Positions 30,999 to 40,721 of a stretch of 64,000 bases of DNA are shown here, one piece after another. The number at the start of each line of letters is the position of its first letter. Position 1 is the first letter of the stretch. The notes beneath the pieces were generated by a model. It made no database searches, was not told where the DNA came from, and was given only the letters and a program-made list of their open reading frames with translations. Origin of the DNA: Bryobacteraceae bacterium. Lineage in GTDB: Bacteria; Acidobacteriota; Terriglobia; Bryobacterales; Bryobacteraceae. The stretch is taken from the NCBI GenBank assembly GCA_019752335.1, contig JAIEMJ010000045.1, positions 1-64,000 on the forward strand, in the 5' to 3' direction. A program made the position numbers and the translations under genes.

Positions 30999-32558
30999 AT
31001 GTTCACCCGGCGCCAATTTATCGCCAGCGCGGCTCTCGCGGAGCGGCTCTTTGCCGCGCCCAAGGAATCGAAGCTGCCCAACCCCGAGCTTGAGAAACTG
31101 GCCGATTCCGCCCTGCGGCAGGCGAAGAAACTTCAGGCCACTTACTGCGACATTCGCATCGTACGCCTGCGCGACCAGCGGGTCAGCCTGCGGGTGACGA
31201 CGGAGCGTGGCACAGGGCGGTTGCTCTCCGTGCCGGGCGTGGCCGAGGATTCGAGCTTTGGCTTTGGCGTCCGCGTGATTGTGAATGGCGCCTGGGGCTT
31301 TGCCGCTTCGCCCGTCGTGACGCCGGAGGAGATCGCCCGGATCACCGGCGAGGCCGTCGTGATTGCCAAAGCCAACGCGACCATTCAGCCCCGCCCCGTC
31401 CGGTTGGCGCCCGTCAAGGCCTATCGGGATCGTTGGGTGACGCCGCACGACAAGGACCCGTTGAACGTTCCCATGGGCGAGAAGATCGACTTACTCACGC
31501 GCGTCACGTCCGAGGTGAAAAAGAATGTCAAAGTCTTCAGTGGCGCCGCTTCCCTGAGCCTGCGCAGCGAGGATAAGTACTTTGCCTCGTCGGAGGGGTC
31601 TTCGATTCAGCAGTACCTCCTGCAGATCTACGGCAATGTTGATGCCACGGCGGTGGACCGGGAGAAGAATCTCTCGCGGTCCCGCAGTTATGTGCCCACG
31701 CAAGCTTCCGCCGGCTGGGAGTATGTGCCGGAGATGAATCTGGAAGAGAATGCGCAGCGAATTCGCGAGGAGGTGCTGGAACATCTGGCCGCTCCGCCCG
31801 TAAGGCCCGGTAAAAAAGATCTGCTGCTCATGCCGAACCATTTGATGCTGACGATTCATGAAAGCGTCGCGCATCCTACGGAATTGGACCGCGCGCTTGG
31901 CTATGAGGCTAACTATGCCGGCACCAGTTACATCACGCCCGACAAGATCGGCCGTCGCATCGCCAGTGAGCATTGTACTTTCATCGGTGACCGAACTTCT
32001 CCCCGCGCCCTCGGTACCTGCGGCTACGACGACGATGGCGTGAAAGCAACCAGCTTCACAATTATCGACAAAGGCATTTTCAAAAGCTTTCAAACCACCC
32101 GCGATCAGGCGCACTTGATTGGCGAGAAAGAGTCGCACGGCTGCTCACAGGCGGACTCCTGGGCTACCGTGCCCTTTCAACGCATGCCGAACGTGTGGAT
32201 GCAGGCCGGTCCTCGTGACGTGACTCTGGAGAAGATGATTTCCGAAATCGACGACGGCGTTTTAATCGATGGCCGTGGCAGTTACTCCATTGACCAGCAG
32301 CGCTATAACTTCCAGTTTGGCGGCGATGCCTTCTGGGAAATCAAAGGCGGCAAGAAACGTGGCATGATCTCGCGTGTCTCTTATCAGGCCCGCACCCCGG
32401 ACTTCTGGCAAGCCTGCGACGCCACGGCGGGACAAAGCTATTGGCGGCAGTACGGCACCACCGGCGACGCCAAAGGCGAACCTACCCAGATTAATTCGAT
32501 TAGCCACGGATGTTCGCCCACTCGTTTTCGGAATATCGACGTCATTCTTACGGACTAA
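30999..32558 (+). CDS. TldD-family metalloprotease with Tat-like signal
   Basis: A 519-residue member of the TldD/PmbA (U62) family. The zinc motif HESVAH is followed by PTELDRALGYEANYAG, the TldD active-site block. The N-terminal half forms the family's dimerising domain (YCDIRIVRLRDQRVSLRV), and the C-terminal part ends GCSPTRFRNIDVILTD. A twin-arginine-like MFTRRQFIASAAL precedes it, so unlike E. coli TldD it may be exported. It forms an unfolded-peptide protease with its PmbA-like partner encoded immediately downstream (1 nt after the stop). Confidence 0.92.
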   Translation: MFTRRQFIASAALAERLFAAPKESKLPNPELEKLADSALRQAKKLQATYCDIRIVRLRDQRVSLRVTTERGTGRLLSVPGVAEDSSFGFGVRVIVNGAWGFAASPVVTPEEIARITGEAVVIAKANATIQPRPVRLAPVKAYRDRWVTPHDKDPLNVPMGEKIDLLTRVTSEVKKNVKVFSGAASLSLRSEDKYFASSEGSSIQQYLLQIYGNVDATAVDREKNLSRSRSYVPTQASAGWEYVPEMNLEENAQRIREEVLEHLAAPPVRPGKKDLLLMPNHLMLTIHESVAHPTELDRALGYEANYAGTSYITPDKIGRRIASEHCTFIGDRTSPRALGTCGYDDDGVKATSFTIIDKGIFKSFQTTRDQAHLIGEKESHGCSQADSWATVPFQRMPNVWMQAGPRDVTLEKMISEIDDGVLIDGRGSYSIDQQRYNFQFGGDAFWEIKGGKKRGMISRVSYQARTPDFWQACDATAGQSYWRQYGTTGDAKGEPTQINSISHGCSPTRFRNIDVILTD

Positions 32559-32559
32559 C

Positions 32560-33906
32560 ATGATCACTCGTGAAGAAGCCCAAAAACTATGTCAGCAGGC
32601 GCTCAGCCTTACCTCGTTTCCGGAGTGCCACGCTACGCTTACGTCCTCAGAGCAGGCCTATACGCGCTTTGCGAACAATGGCATTACGACGGCGTCATTT
32701 AACCTGCGTCATAGCCTGTCCATCGTCGTTACCCGGGAAGGCCGCAGTGGCTCGGTCTCGGTGAATGACTTGGACTTACCCTCGCTGAAAAATGCCATGA
32801 AGCAAGCGGAGGAACTCGCGGCAATTGCCCCTGTGAATTCGGAGCGGTTGCCCGCTTTGGGCCCCCAGGAGTTTCCCGCCACTTTCGATCTCGACGAGCG
32901 CACCGCGGCGGCCCGGGCGCCAGAGATGATTCCGCACGTAAAGACGATTATCGACGCGGCTCTGCAGGAGAAGATGGTGGCTGCGGGGCTGATCGAACGT
33001 ACCCATCGCGTCACCACGATTGCCAATAAGGCTGGCCTGTTCGGTTATCATCGCTCCAGCGACTCGCAACTTACGACGACCATCCGGCAGCGGGACGGCT
33101 CCAGCTCCGGCTGGGCTGGCCAGCCCTCTATGAAGTTGGCTGCGCTGGATAGCCCCTCGCTTGCGCGCACCGCAATCGAGAAGTGTAAGCGCTGGAAGAA
33201 TCCGCAGAAACTCACGCCGGGCAATTACACGGTGGTTCTCGAACCCACAGCTACCGGCGACTTAGTCCGGCTGATTACGAATGGTTTTTCGGCGCGCAAT
33301 ACAGAGGAAGGGCGCACGTTTTTGAGTAAGCGGGGCGGCGGTAGTTTGCTGGGGGAGAAAGTGTTTCCCGAGTTCGTCACGCTGCGGATGGACCCGTTTG
33401 ACCCACGCCAGCCTTCTTCTCCCTGGACCAATGACTATCTGCCCAACCGCGCAATTACTTGGATTGACCATGGCAAGATCGCGAACCTAGCCTATGACCG
33501 TTACTGGGCCTGGAAAACTGGCCAGCCGGCTACGCCAGCCGCTTCCAGCTTCGGGCGCGGCGCCGGCAGCCTGATCATGGAAGGCGCGGATGCGACTCTC
33601 CAGCAGCTAATTGCCTCCGTGGAGCGGGGGCTCTTGGTGACCCATCTTTGGTACATTCGACCGGTGAATCCGCAGACGCTGCAACAGACCGGACTAACGC
33701 GCGACGGACTGTTTCTCATCGAGAATGGCGAGATCACGACGCCGGTGATGAATATGCGCTTCCTCGAAAGTCCGGTGCGCTTGCTCAAGAACACGCAGCG
33801 GCTGGGCCAGGCGGTCCGTGTTCGTGGGCTGGAAGGCGGCATCATGATCGCCCCCGCCCTCATCGCCAAGGACTTCCCGTTGCCCTCCATCTCGGATGCC
33901 GTGTGA
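32560..33906 (+). CDS. TldD/PmbA-family partner protein (TldE-like)
   Basis: A 448-residue protein of the same fold as the gene upstream but without the HExxxH zinc motif, as expected for the inactive PmbA/TldE subunit. Typical blocks are YTRFANNGITTASFNLRHSL near the N-terminus, TVVLEPTATGDLVRLI in the middle and HLWYIRPVNPQTLQQTGLTR, then MNMRFLESPVRLLKN at the end. Here no signal peptide is seen, which is odd if its partner is exported. ATG at 32560 is chosen; an open frame upstream to 32374 lies within the tldD-like gene. Confidence 0.9.
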   Translation: MITREEAQKLCQQALSLTSFPECHATLTSSEQAYTRFANNGITTASFNLRHSLSIVVTREGRSGSVSVNDLDLPSLKNAMKQAEELAAIAPVNSERLPALGPQEFPATFDLDERTAAARAPEMIPHVKTIIDAALQEKMVAAGLIERTHRVTTIANKAGLFGYHRSSDSQLTTTIRQRDGSSSGWAGQPSMKLAALDSPSLARTAIEKCKRWKNPQKLTPGNYTVVLEPTATGDLVRLITNGFSARNTEEGRTFLSKRGGGSLLGEKVFPEFVTLRMDPFDPRQPSSPWTNDYLPNRAITWIDHGKIANLAYDRYWAWKTGQPATPAASSFGRGAGSLIMEGADATLQQLIASVERGLLVTHLWYIRPVNPQTLQQTGLTRDGLFLIENGEITTPVMNMRFLESPVRLLKNTQRLGQAVRVRGLEGGIMIAPALIAKDFPLPSISDAV

Positions 33907-33939
33907 TGGGGTTCTCTTTGCGATACACTATTGCGCATT

Positions 33940-36900
33940 ATGCGCTTCTTGGCTTTTGCTCTTGTCTTGCTCAGCCTGGTTCCGGTCGGATTCGCCCAAA
34001 CCATCTCTGGCTCTATCGCGGGAAGTGTCGTTGACGCTTCCGGCAATGTCATCCCTGCCGCCGTCGTGAAGCTCCTCAGCGAGCGCACCGGCGAGGAACG
34101 TTCCACCACTTGTAACGAAACAGGCGATTTCATCTTTCCGGCACTGCAGCCCGGCGCTTACACCGTCAGTGTCGAGGTTGCTGGCTTCCGGCCGTACCGG
34201 AAGACGGGCAATATCCTCAGTGCCGCTGAGCGCCTCAGCGTTGGCAACCTTGCCCTTACCGTAGGTACCGTCAACGAATCGGTCACCGTGGCCGCCCAGG
34301 CCGTTACGGTTCAGACGAGCTCCACCGAGCACTCGGCCTTGATTGGCGCGCGCCAGTTAGAACAAATTTCTATCCGGGGGCGTGACGTCGTTTCGATGCT
34401 GCGGATCCTGCCGGGTGTCTCTCAGACCGTGGATACGGAGTTTCTCGGTGGTAGCTTTGGCACGCAATCGCCGAACATCCAGGGAACACGGAGTAACTGG
34501 AATAGCTTGCAAGTGGATGGCGTGACGGGTAATGACCTGGGGAGTCCCGGCACGTTCTCGAGCCCCATCAATATGGACGCCATTGGCGAGGTAAAGGTCC
34601 TGATGAACAATTATCAGGCTGAGTACGGCCGCAACGGCGCGAGCTCGATCAACATTGTGACCAAGTCGGGCTCGCGAGAGTACCACGGCACGGCATATTG
34701 GTTTAAGCGTCACGAGAGCTGGAACGCCAATAACTTCTTCAACAACCGGAACAACGTGCCGCTGCCCATTTACCGGTACTCGACGCTTGGCGCGACGTTG
34801 GGCGGGCCGGTGGAGCTTGACCGCATTTGGAAAAGCACGAAAGACAAGGTCTTCTTCTTCTATTCGTTTGAGAAGTCGGACGTGAAGAATCCGCAGGCCG
34901 TGCGCCAGGTAACCGTCCCGACGGCGCTGGAGCGGGTGGGCGATTTCTCGCAAACGACAGACCTGAGCAATGTGCGCATCCCGATTCGCGATCCGCTCGG
35001 GAATGTCAATTTCCCGGGTAATGTTATCCCCTCCAGCCGTCTCGACAAAAATGGGCAAGCGATGCTCAATATCTTCCCGCTGCCCAACCAATTGGATCGC
35101 CGCGTTACCAACGGAAATTTCAATTATCAATTTCAGGAAGCGATTCAGCAGCCACGCAATCAACACCTTTTTCGGATCGATCTCAAGCCCACCTCGCGCG
35201 ATACGGTGAATGTGCGTGGTTCCACCTGGTGGGCGGACTCTCTGGGCTACGCCGTCGCGGCCGGCTCCTCGAATTGGGGTTTGATCCGCCAACGCTATAC
35301 CTTTACGGACAATGGGATCGTCCTGAATTGGGCGCGCGTGGTTTCGGCGCGCATGGTGAATGAGTTCACCGGTGGCGTGCGGCACTCCGTCGAAAAAGGA
35401 CCACCGGAGAGCGCGGAGGAACTGCGCAACGTTCTCCGTAAGGACCGCAATCTCAGCACGCTCGGCCAATTCTATCCGGCGAATAATGTGTTGGGTGTAA
35501 TTCCGCAGGCGAGTTACGGGGGAGTTCCAGGAGCGGCCGCGATTACCTACGATGGGCGATTTCCTCTCCGCGGCGCGGATACGGCGATCAATTTCAGCGA
35601 CAACGTCACTTACACCACGGGCCCCCACACTTTTAAGGCGGGCATCGCCTTCGAACGGATTCGGAATTACGAAGGTGAGCAGGGCACGTATGGCGGCAGC
35701 TTCGCTTTCGGCCGGGATGCCAACAATCCCTTCGACAGTAACTATGCCTACTCGAACGCGACGCTGGGGAATTTCTCCTCCTATACCGAGTCCGCCAGCC
35801 GCCCTTCGAACGAAGGCCGCAAGACGACGATGGGCTGGTTCGTGCAAGATACCTGGAAGTTGAGCCGTAAGTTGACGATGGACATTGGCATGCGGTTTGT
35901 CTGGTTTAGCCAGTGGTATCAGAATTCTCTGAAGGCGTCGGCGTGGAGTGCCAGTCTGTTTGACCGTTCCAAGATCCCCACACTCTATACTCCGGTAGCG
36001 ACTCCACAAGGTCGGCGGGCCGTGAACCCGGTCACGGGCGAGATCCTGCCGGCCGTCTATATCGGTGCGTTTGTCCCGGGCAGCGGGAATCCCTTCAATG
36101 GCGCGGTGTCGGCGGACAGCAAGACTTACCCCCGTGGCTTCCGTGACCAGGCGCCTGTGCTTTACGAGCCGCGGATTGGCTTGGCCTATGACCCCTTTGG
36201 CGATGGAAAAACCGCGATTCGCACTGGTTTTGGTGTCTTCCACAATACCGTCGCGCCGGGCGTGCGCGGCTTCTCGCAGAATCCTCCCACGCAGCAGAAT
36301 CCAAATATCTACTACGGTAGTCTGTCAAATTACCTGAGTTCGGGCGGTGTGCTCGTGCCGAATAGCACCTCTACCTTCGAGCAGAAGGCCGTAACGCCCA
36401 GCATGTTCAACTACACATTCGGCGTGCAGCGAGACATCGGCCGCGGCACCGTAGTGGAGGTTTCCTATGTCGGTAACGCGGGCCGCCACTTGCAGGTAAG
36501 CCGGAATCTGAATCTCGTGCCGTATGGGGCTCGCTATTTGCCGCAGAACGCTGACCCTTCAAACCCCGCCACGCCGCTGCTCGACAATTTCTTTCGGCCA
36601 TTTCCTGGCTGGGTGAATATCAGTTACAACGAGTTTTCCGCCACCTCAAACTACAATTCCGGGCAGGTAACCGTCAATCGCCGCTTCGCGAAGGGGCTCT
36701 CCTTGAGCGGCGCCTACACTTACTCAAAGGCCATGGGTTTGGCTGACTCCGATGGCGACGGTGTGGCGACTTACCGGCCCGTTCGCGTATGGAACTACGG
36801 TAAGTTAGGCTTCGACCAAACGCATATGCTGGTGGTGAATTACATTTGGGATATTCCGTCCGGCAGCCGTGTGATGCCGAACGCGGTGGGGCGCTTGATC

Positions 36901-37380
36901 CTGGACCATTGGCAGATCTCCGGGATCACCACTTTCGCGAGCGGCCAGCCCTCGGGCGTGGGCTTCTCCACGGTGGACACAGTGGACCTGAGTGGTGGCG
37001 GCGATGGCAATCGCATTGTCGTGAACGGCAAGGCCGCGAAGGATCATGGTGACCGCACGTTCTCAAAATGGTTCGATCCTTCGGTTTTCGCGCGCCCCAC
37101 GCGCGGCGATCCGGGTAATGCGCCGAAGGATGTGTTCCGGCTTCCTGGGACGGCCAACTACGACATCAGCTTCTTCAAGTCGATCCCGCTGCGCAGCGAA
37201 CGGCGCAGTTTGCAATTGCGTTGGGAGATGTACAACGCCTTCAATCATACGCAGTTTAACGCGGTGGACACCACGGCGCGCTTTGACGCCGCGGGCAATC
37301 AGGTGAACACACGGTTCGGAGAAGTGATCGGCGCGCGCAATCCGCGCCGGATGCAGGCTTCGCTGCGCTTCCGTTTTTAG
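33940..37380 (+). CDS. TonB-dependent receptor with carboxypeptidase-regulatory domain (Oar-like)
   Basis: An outer-membrane receptor of 1146 residues from ATG 33940 (1149 if TTG at 33931 is used). Signal peptide (MRFLAFALVLLSLVPVGFAQ) precedes a CarboxypepD_reg domain (about 25-105, GSVVDASGNVIPAAVVKL), then a plug-like part (RQLEQISIRGRDVVSMLRIL, NYQAEYGRNGASSINIVTKSG) and a barrel ending SLRFRF. Same family as the receptors at 6444 and 13515. A TACACT -10 sits at 33924-33929. The neighbouring downstream genes are BNR/sialidase-type proteins, so sugar uptake is a reasonable but unproven role. Confidence 0.9.
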   Translation: MRFLAFALVLLSLVPVGFAQTISGSIAGSVVDASGNVIPAAVVKLLSERTGEERSTTCNETGDFIFPALQPGAYTVSVEVAGFRPYRKTGNILSAAERLSVGNLALTVGTVNESVTVAAQAVTVQTSSTEHSALIGARQLEQISIRGRDVVSMLRILPGVSQTVDTEFLGGSFGTQSPNIQGTRSNWNSLQVDGVTGNDLGSPGTFSSPINMDAIGEVKVLMNNYQAEYGRNGASSINIVTKSGSREYHGTAYWFKRHESWNANNFFNNRNNVPLPIYRYSTLGATLGGPVELDRIWKSTKDKVFFFYSFEKSDVKNPQAVRQVTVPTALERVGDFSQTTDLSNVRIPIRDPLGNVNFPGNVIPSSRLDKNGQAMLNIFPLPNQLDRRVTNGNFNYQFQEAIQQPRNQHLFRIDLKPTSRDTVNVRGSTWWADSLGYAVAAGSSNWGLIRQRYTFTDNGIVLNWARVVSARMVNEFTGGVRHSVEKGPPESAEELRNVLRKDRNLSTLGQFYPANNVLGVIPQASYGGVPGAAAITYDGRFPLRGADTAINFSDNVTYTTGPHTFKAGIAFERIRNYEGEQGTYGGSFAFGRDANNPFDSNYAYSNATLGNFSSYTESASRPSNEGRKTTMGWFVQDTWKLSRKLTMDIGMRFVWFSQWYQNSLKASAWSASLFDRSKIPTLYTPVATPQGRRAVNPVTGEILPAVYIGAFVPGSGNPFNGAVSADSKTYPRGFRDQAPVLYEPRIGLAYDPFGDGKTAIRTGFGVFHNTVAPGVRGFSQNPPTQQNPNIYYGSLSNYLSSGGVLVPNSTSTFEQKAVTPSMFNYTFGVQRDIGRGTVVEVSYVGNAGRHLQVSRNLNLVPYGARYLPQNADPSNPATPLLDNFFRPFPGWVNISYNEFSATSNYNSGQVTVNRRFAKGLSLSGAYTYSKAMGLADSDGDGVATYRPVRVWNYGKLGFDQTHMLVVNYIWDIPSGSRVMPNAVGRLILDHWQISGITTFASGQPSGVGFSTVDTVDLSGGGDGNRIVVNGKAAKDHGDRTFSKWFDPSVFARPTRGDPGNAPKDVFRLPGTANYDISFFKSIPLRSERRSLQLRWEMYNAFNHTQFNAVDTTARFDAAGNQVNTRFGEVIGARNPRRMQASLRFRF

Positions 37381-37392
37381 ACGGAGGAGGCA

Positions 37393-37398
37393 TACAAT
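37393..37398 (+). promoter_or_regulatory. Candidate -10 element (TACAAT) for the first BNR-repeat gene
   Basis: TACAAT ends 8 nt before the ATG at 37407, just after the receptor stop. An upstream GGAGGAGG at 37382-37390 is too far from the ATG for a ribosome site and would lie before the predicted transcription start. Confidence 0.4.
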
Positions 37399-37406
37399 AG
37401 CAGTCG

Positions 37407-38510
37407 ATGAGAATTTTGCGACGGACGCTATTGCAACTGCCTGCCCTGGCCTGGGCTGCGGGGGAACCGCGGCACCGGGCCGTTTTTCAGGAGGCGGGCC
37501 GCTTTGGCGGTTGGCCGGCGAACCACGGCATGTGGGCTTGGGGCGACGAGTTACTGGTCGGCTTTGAGGCGGGTTGGTTCCGGGTGAACAGCGGCACGGG
37601 GCGCGAACATGCCATTGACTACCGCCGTCCCGCGGAGCATGTGTTGGCGCGGTCGCTCGATGGCGGAGAGACTTGGACGATCGAGAAGCCTGACTCGCTG
37701 AAGGCGCCGCCGGATACGAAGCAAGCTGGTGTGCCAACGGAAGCCGGGGGCCGGGAAGCGGTGGCCAGTCCGGGAGGCTTTGATTTCACCAAACCAGGCT
37801 TCGCCTTCACGGCGCGCATGGCCAGCATTCATACCGGCCCGTCGCGCTTCTATGTCACTTACGACAAGGGCCATCTTTGGCAGGGGCCTTTCATGGTGCC
37901 GGACTTCGGGACGCCGGGCATCGCGGCGCGTACGGACTACTTAGTCGACGGCAAAAACTCCATGACTCTGTTCCTGACCGCCGCGAAGAGTAACAAGAAA
38001 GAGGGCCGGGTACTTTGCGCGCGGACTACCGACGGCGGCAAGACCTTTCGCCAAGTCTCCTGGGTTTGCCCGGAACCGGAGGAGAGCGACTTCGCGATTA
38101 TGCCGTCCAGCGTGCGGCTGAGCGGCAAGTCGATTCTCTGTGCGATCCGGCATCGAAAGTACATTGCCGCCTGGCGTAGTGACGATAACGGCGAGACTTG
38201 GGCGATGGCGGCCAAGCCGGTGGACGATACGGGCGGTGGAAATCCGCCGGCGATGTTGAAGCTGCCGGACGGCCGCTTGGTGCTGACTTACGGTTTCCGC
38301 AATCCGCCGTACAGCATTCGCGCCCGGATTTCGAGCGACGAAGGCCGCACCTGGTCGAAGGACATCATGCTCAGAGAAGACGGCGGCGCTTGGGACTTAG
38401 GTTACACGCGCACGGTTCGCCGCTCCGACGGTAATCTGGTGACGACTTACTACTACAATACGGCCAAGGACGGCGAGCGGTTTATTGGAGCCACGATTTG
38501 GAAACCCTGA
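37407..38510 (+). CDS. Secreted BNR/Asp-box protein (exo-alpha-sialidase-like)
   Basis: A 367-residue exported six-bladed propeller protein. Signal peptide 1-18 (LPALAWAAG). Four Asp-box motifs of the type S-x-D-x-G-x-T-W are visible: SLDGGETW, TTDGGKTF, SDDNGETW and SSDEGRTW. Catalytic Arg/Tyr/Glu residues of true sialidases cannot be confirmed by eye, so 'sialidase fold' is safer than an activity. It overlaps the next gene, another BNR-like protein, by 13 nt, so they are co-expressed. Confidence 0.83.
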   Translation: MRILRRTLLQLPALAWAAGEPRHRAVFQEAGRFGGWPANHGMWAWGDELLVGFEAGWFRVNSGTGREHAIDYRRPAEHVLARSLDGGETWTIEKPDSLKAPPDTKQAGVPTEAGGREAVASPGGFDFTKPGFAFTARMASIHTGPSRFYVTYDKGHLWQGPFMVPDFGTPGIAARTDYLVDGKNSMTLFLTAAKSNKKEGRVLCARTTDGGKTFRQVSWVCPEPEESDFAIMPSSVRLSGKSILCAIRHRKYIAAWRSDDNGETWAMAAKPVDDTGGGNPPAMLKLPDGRLVLTYGFRNPPYSIRARISSDEGRTWSKDIMLREDGGAWDLGYTRTVRRSDGNLVTTYYYNTAKDGERFIGATIWKP

Positions 38511-39652
38511 AGCTATTCCTGCTGTGTGCCGTCAGCTTGGCGGCGCAGCCTATTTACGAGACCGAATTGCTCTTTCCACCGGAGAGTTGGCATAACCATT
38601 CCTCTTCCGTCGTGGAACTGCCCAACGGCGATCTGTTTGTTTCCTGGTTTCACGGCTCGGGCGAGCGCCAGTCGGACGACGTGAAGATTGAGGGGGCCCG
38701 TTGGCGGAAGGCGACGCGGAGTTGGTCCGCTCGTTTTGACTTAGCCGACACGCCAGGATTTCCGGATACGAATTGTGTGGTGTGGCTCGACTCCAAGCAG
38801 CGGCTCTGGTTGTTGTGGCCGACGATTCTCGCGAATACGTGGGAGTCCGCGCTGATGAAGTATCGAATTTCGACGGACTACTTACAGTCCGATGGCCCAC
38901 CGAAGTGGGATTGGCAGGACAATATTCTGCTGATCCCGAAGCGCATGGAAGAGCGGACCAAGGAAGTCTTTGAGAAAGAGCTGAAGCGGCCCGGCCCGTT
39001 TCGCGACTGGGCGTCGCGCATGATTGCCTTGGCGGGTGACAAGCAGTTTTCGCGGTTGGGTTGGTTCTCGCGCACTCATCCGATTGAGCTACCCTCGGGG
39101 CGGATTCTGGTGCCGCTCTATTCGGACGGCTTCTCCTTCGGCTTGATGGCCATTAGCGACGACAGCGGCAAGACGTGGCACGCGAGTGAGCCGATTGTCG
39201 GTTTCGGTAATATTCAGCCCAGCGTGGTGCGCAAGAAGAATGGGGAGCTGGTGGCCTATATGCGCGACAACGGTCCGGCGCCGAAGCGGATCCAGAAGAG
39301 CGTCTCCCGGGATGATGGCGAGACCTGGACCCCGGCGGAGGATACGGATATCTTTAATCCCGGAACCAGCGTGGAAGCGATTGCGTTGCGCGATGGCCGT
39401 TGGGTGATGGCTTACAACGACCTCGAAAAGGGGCGTACCTCGTTGGCTATCTCGATGTCGGATGACGAAGGCCTTACCTGGAAATGGAAGCGCAACATGC
39501 AGCAGGGCGCGGGTAGTTATCACTATCCATCACTCATTCAAGCTGCGGATGGGTCGCTGCATCTGACTTACAGCGAATTCGAGACGAAGGATGGCAAGCA
39601 GTTGAAATCCATCCGGCATGTAAGATTCAACGCTGACTGGGTTTCAAGGTGA
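38498..39652 (+). CDS. Secreted sialidase-like protein (second of a tandem pair)
   Basis: A 384-residue exported propeller protein with signal peptide 1-16 (LLCAVSLAAQ). Its pattern HNHSSSVVELPNGDLFVSWFHG, then SHTHP-type SRTHPIELPSGRILVPLY, ISDDSGKTW, VSRDDGETW and MSDDEGLTW fits the BNR-repeat neuraminidase-like family (DUF/Sialidase_2). TTG start inside the previous gene. It ends in a convergent overlap of 26 nt with the Gfo/Idh/MocA gene. Together with its neighbour it may process sialylated or related glycans, or merely bind them. Confidence 0.83.
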   Translation: METLKLFLLCAVSLAAQPIYETELLFPPESWHNHSSSVVELPNGDLFVSWFHGSGERQSDDVKIEGARWRKATRSWSARFDLADTPGFPDTNCVVWLDSKQRLWLLWPTILANTWESALMKYRISTDYLQSDGPPKWDWQDNILLIPKRMEERTKEVFEKELKRPGPFRDWASRMIALAGDKQFSRLGWFSRTHPIELPSGRILVPLYSDGFSFGLMAISDDSGKTWHASEPIVGFGNIQPSVVRKKNGELVAYMRDNGPAPKRIQKSVSRDDGETWTPAEDTDIFNPGTSVEAIALRDGRWVMAYNDLEKGRTSLAISMSDDEGLTWKWKRNMQQGAGSYHYPSLIQAADGSLHLTYSEFETKDGKQLKSIRHVRFNADWVSR

Positions 39653-40721
39653 TCGTCTTACCCGTGCGCGCCGATTCGCGAGCGGCGTCCAGGATTTCGG
39701 TGACGATGAGGTTATTGGTGAGGCCAGTAAGTCCGTCGGGCTTGCGGCCATTGCGGACCACCGAGGTTAGATACTGAATCACGTCCGCGTCGCCGGGGGG
39801 CAGTGGTGGCGCCGTAAGTAGAGCGTCTTGCCTATCGGCCTTGAGGCGTAAGCGGTAGTCCTTCGGATTTGCCGTGATCAGGTAACCCGTTTCGCCATAA
39901 ACTTCCATATCTTTGCGGCTGAAGGGCCAATTCCAGGAAGGCTGAATGATTACCTGGGCTGCAGGATATTGCAGGATGATAGTCGCTTCGTCATCGACGC
40001 GCGGGTAAATGGCGGGCTTGTTCGTCTTGGTGACGGCGGACACCGTTAGGGGACGGGCGTTGTCGAAGAGCCAAGTGGCGAAGTTGGCGCCGTAACAGCC
40101 GAAGTCATAGAGGGCGCCGGCGCCGTTCTTGGCCGGGTCAGATAGCCAGCCGAAGAATTCGGGCGGCGTGCCGATTTCCTTGGGGCCCTGATGTCCATAA
40201 TGAGTCACGATGCGCCGGATTCCGCCGATTTTTCCCTCGGCGCGGACTAAATGCCAGATGGGTGTATTTACGGGGTACCAGGTGGTTTCATAGTTCACCA
40301 TGACGTGGATCCCGGCAGCCTTAGCGGCGGCTTCCATGGCGCGGCCGTGGGCGACGCTCACCGCGAGTGGCTTTTCCATCATGACGTGCAGCTTCCGCTT
40401 GGCGCATAGCTCCACGGCGGCTAAGTGCTCTACTGTAGAAGTAAAGACCATGACGACTTCGGGCTTCGCCCGATCCAGCATTTCCGCGTGCGAGCGATAG
40501 AGGCGGGAGCGGTCAAACTGGTGGCGCTGGGCGTAGCGCTCGGCGACTTCGGCGTCGGGCTCGGAGATGCCGACGATGTCGAGATCCGTACGCGTGAGCG
40601 AATTGCGGAGGAAGCCGGCGGCGTGGCCGTGGGTGAGCCCGAGCAGGCCGACGCGCAGTTTGGGGGCCTGGGCATGCAACGGGATGGCCAAACAAAGCAA
40701 ACAAAATAGACGATGGGTCAT
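39627..40721 (-). CDS. Exported Gfo/Idh/MocA-family oxidoreductase
   Basis: A 364-residue NAD(P)-dependent sugar oxidoreductase-type protein. A signal peptide (1-18, LCLAIPLHAQA) precedes the Rossmann start LRVGLLGLTHGHA. Family motifs are MMEKPLAVS (the EKP signature) and HVMVNYETTWYP in the second domain. Exported members of this family are common in sugar-using soil bacteria and carry tightly bound cofactor. It overlaps the dgt gene upstream by 4 nt (ATGA). Confidence 0.88.
   Translation of the reverse strand: MTHRLFCLLCLAIPLHAQAPKLRVGLLGLTHGHAAGFLRNSLTRTDLDIVGISEPDAEVAERYAQRHQFDRSRLYRSHAEMLDRAKPEVVMVFTSTVEHLAAVELCAKRKLHVMMEKPLAVSVAHGRAMEAAAKAAGIHVMVNYETTWYPVNTPIWHLVRAEGKIGGIRRIVTHYGHQGPKEIGTPPEFFGWLSDPAKNGAGALYDFGCYGANFATWLFDNARPLTVSAVTKTNKPAIYPRVDDEATIILQYPAAQVIIQPSWNWPFSRKDMEVYGETGYLITANPKDYRLRLKADRQDALLTAPPLPPGDADVIQYLTSVVRNGRKPDGLTGLTNNLIVTEILDAARESARTGKTITLKPSQR

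Noticed and set aside
32374-32559. Longer N-terminus for the TldE-like protein
   Set aside because: The extra 62 residues lie in the other frame of the tldD-like gene and are not TldE-like.
34357-36243. 628-codon antisense frame inside the TonB-receptor gene
   Set aside because: Mirrors the receptor codons and has no recognisable domain. A shadow frame.
37382-37390. GGAGGAGG as ribosome-binding site for the BNR gene
   Set aside because: It is 17 nt or more from the ATG and upstream of the TACAAT box, so it would not be in the predicted transcript.
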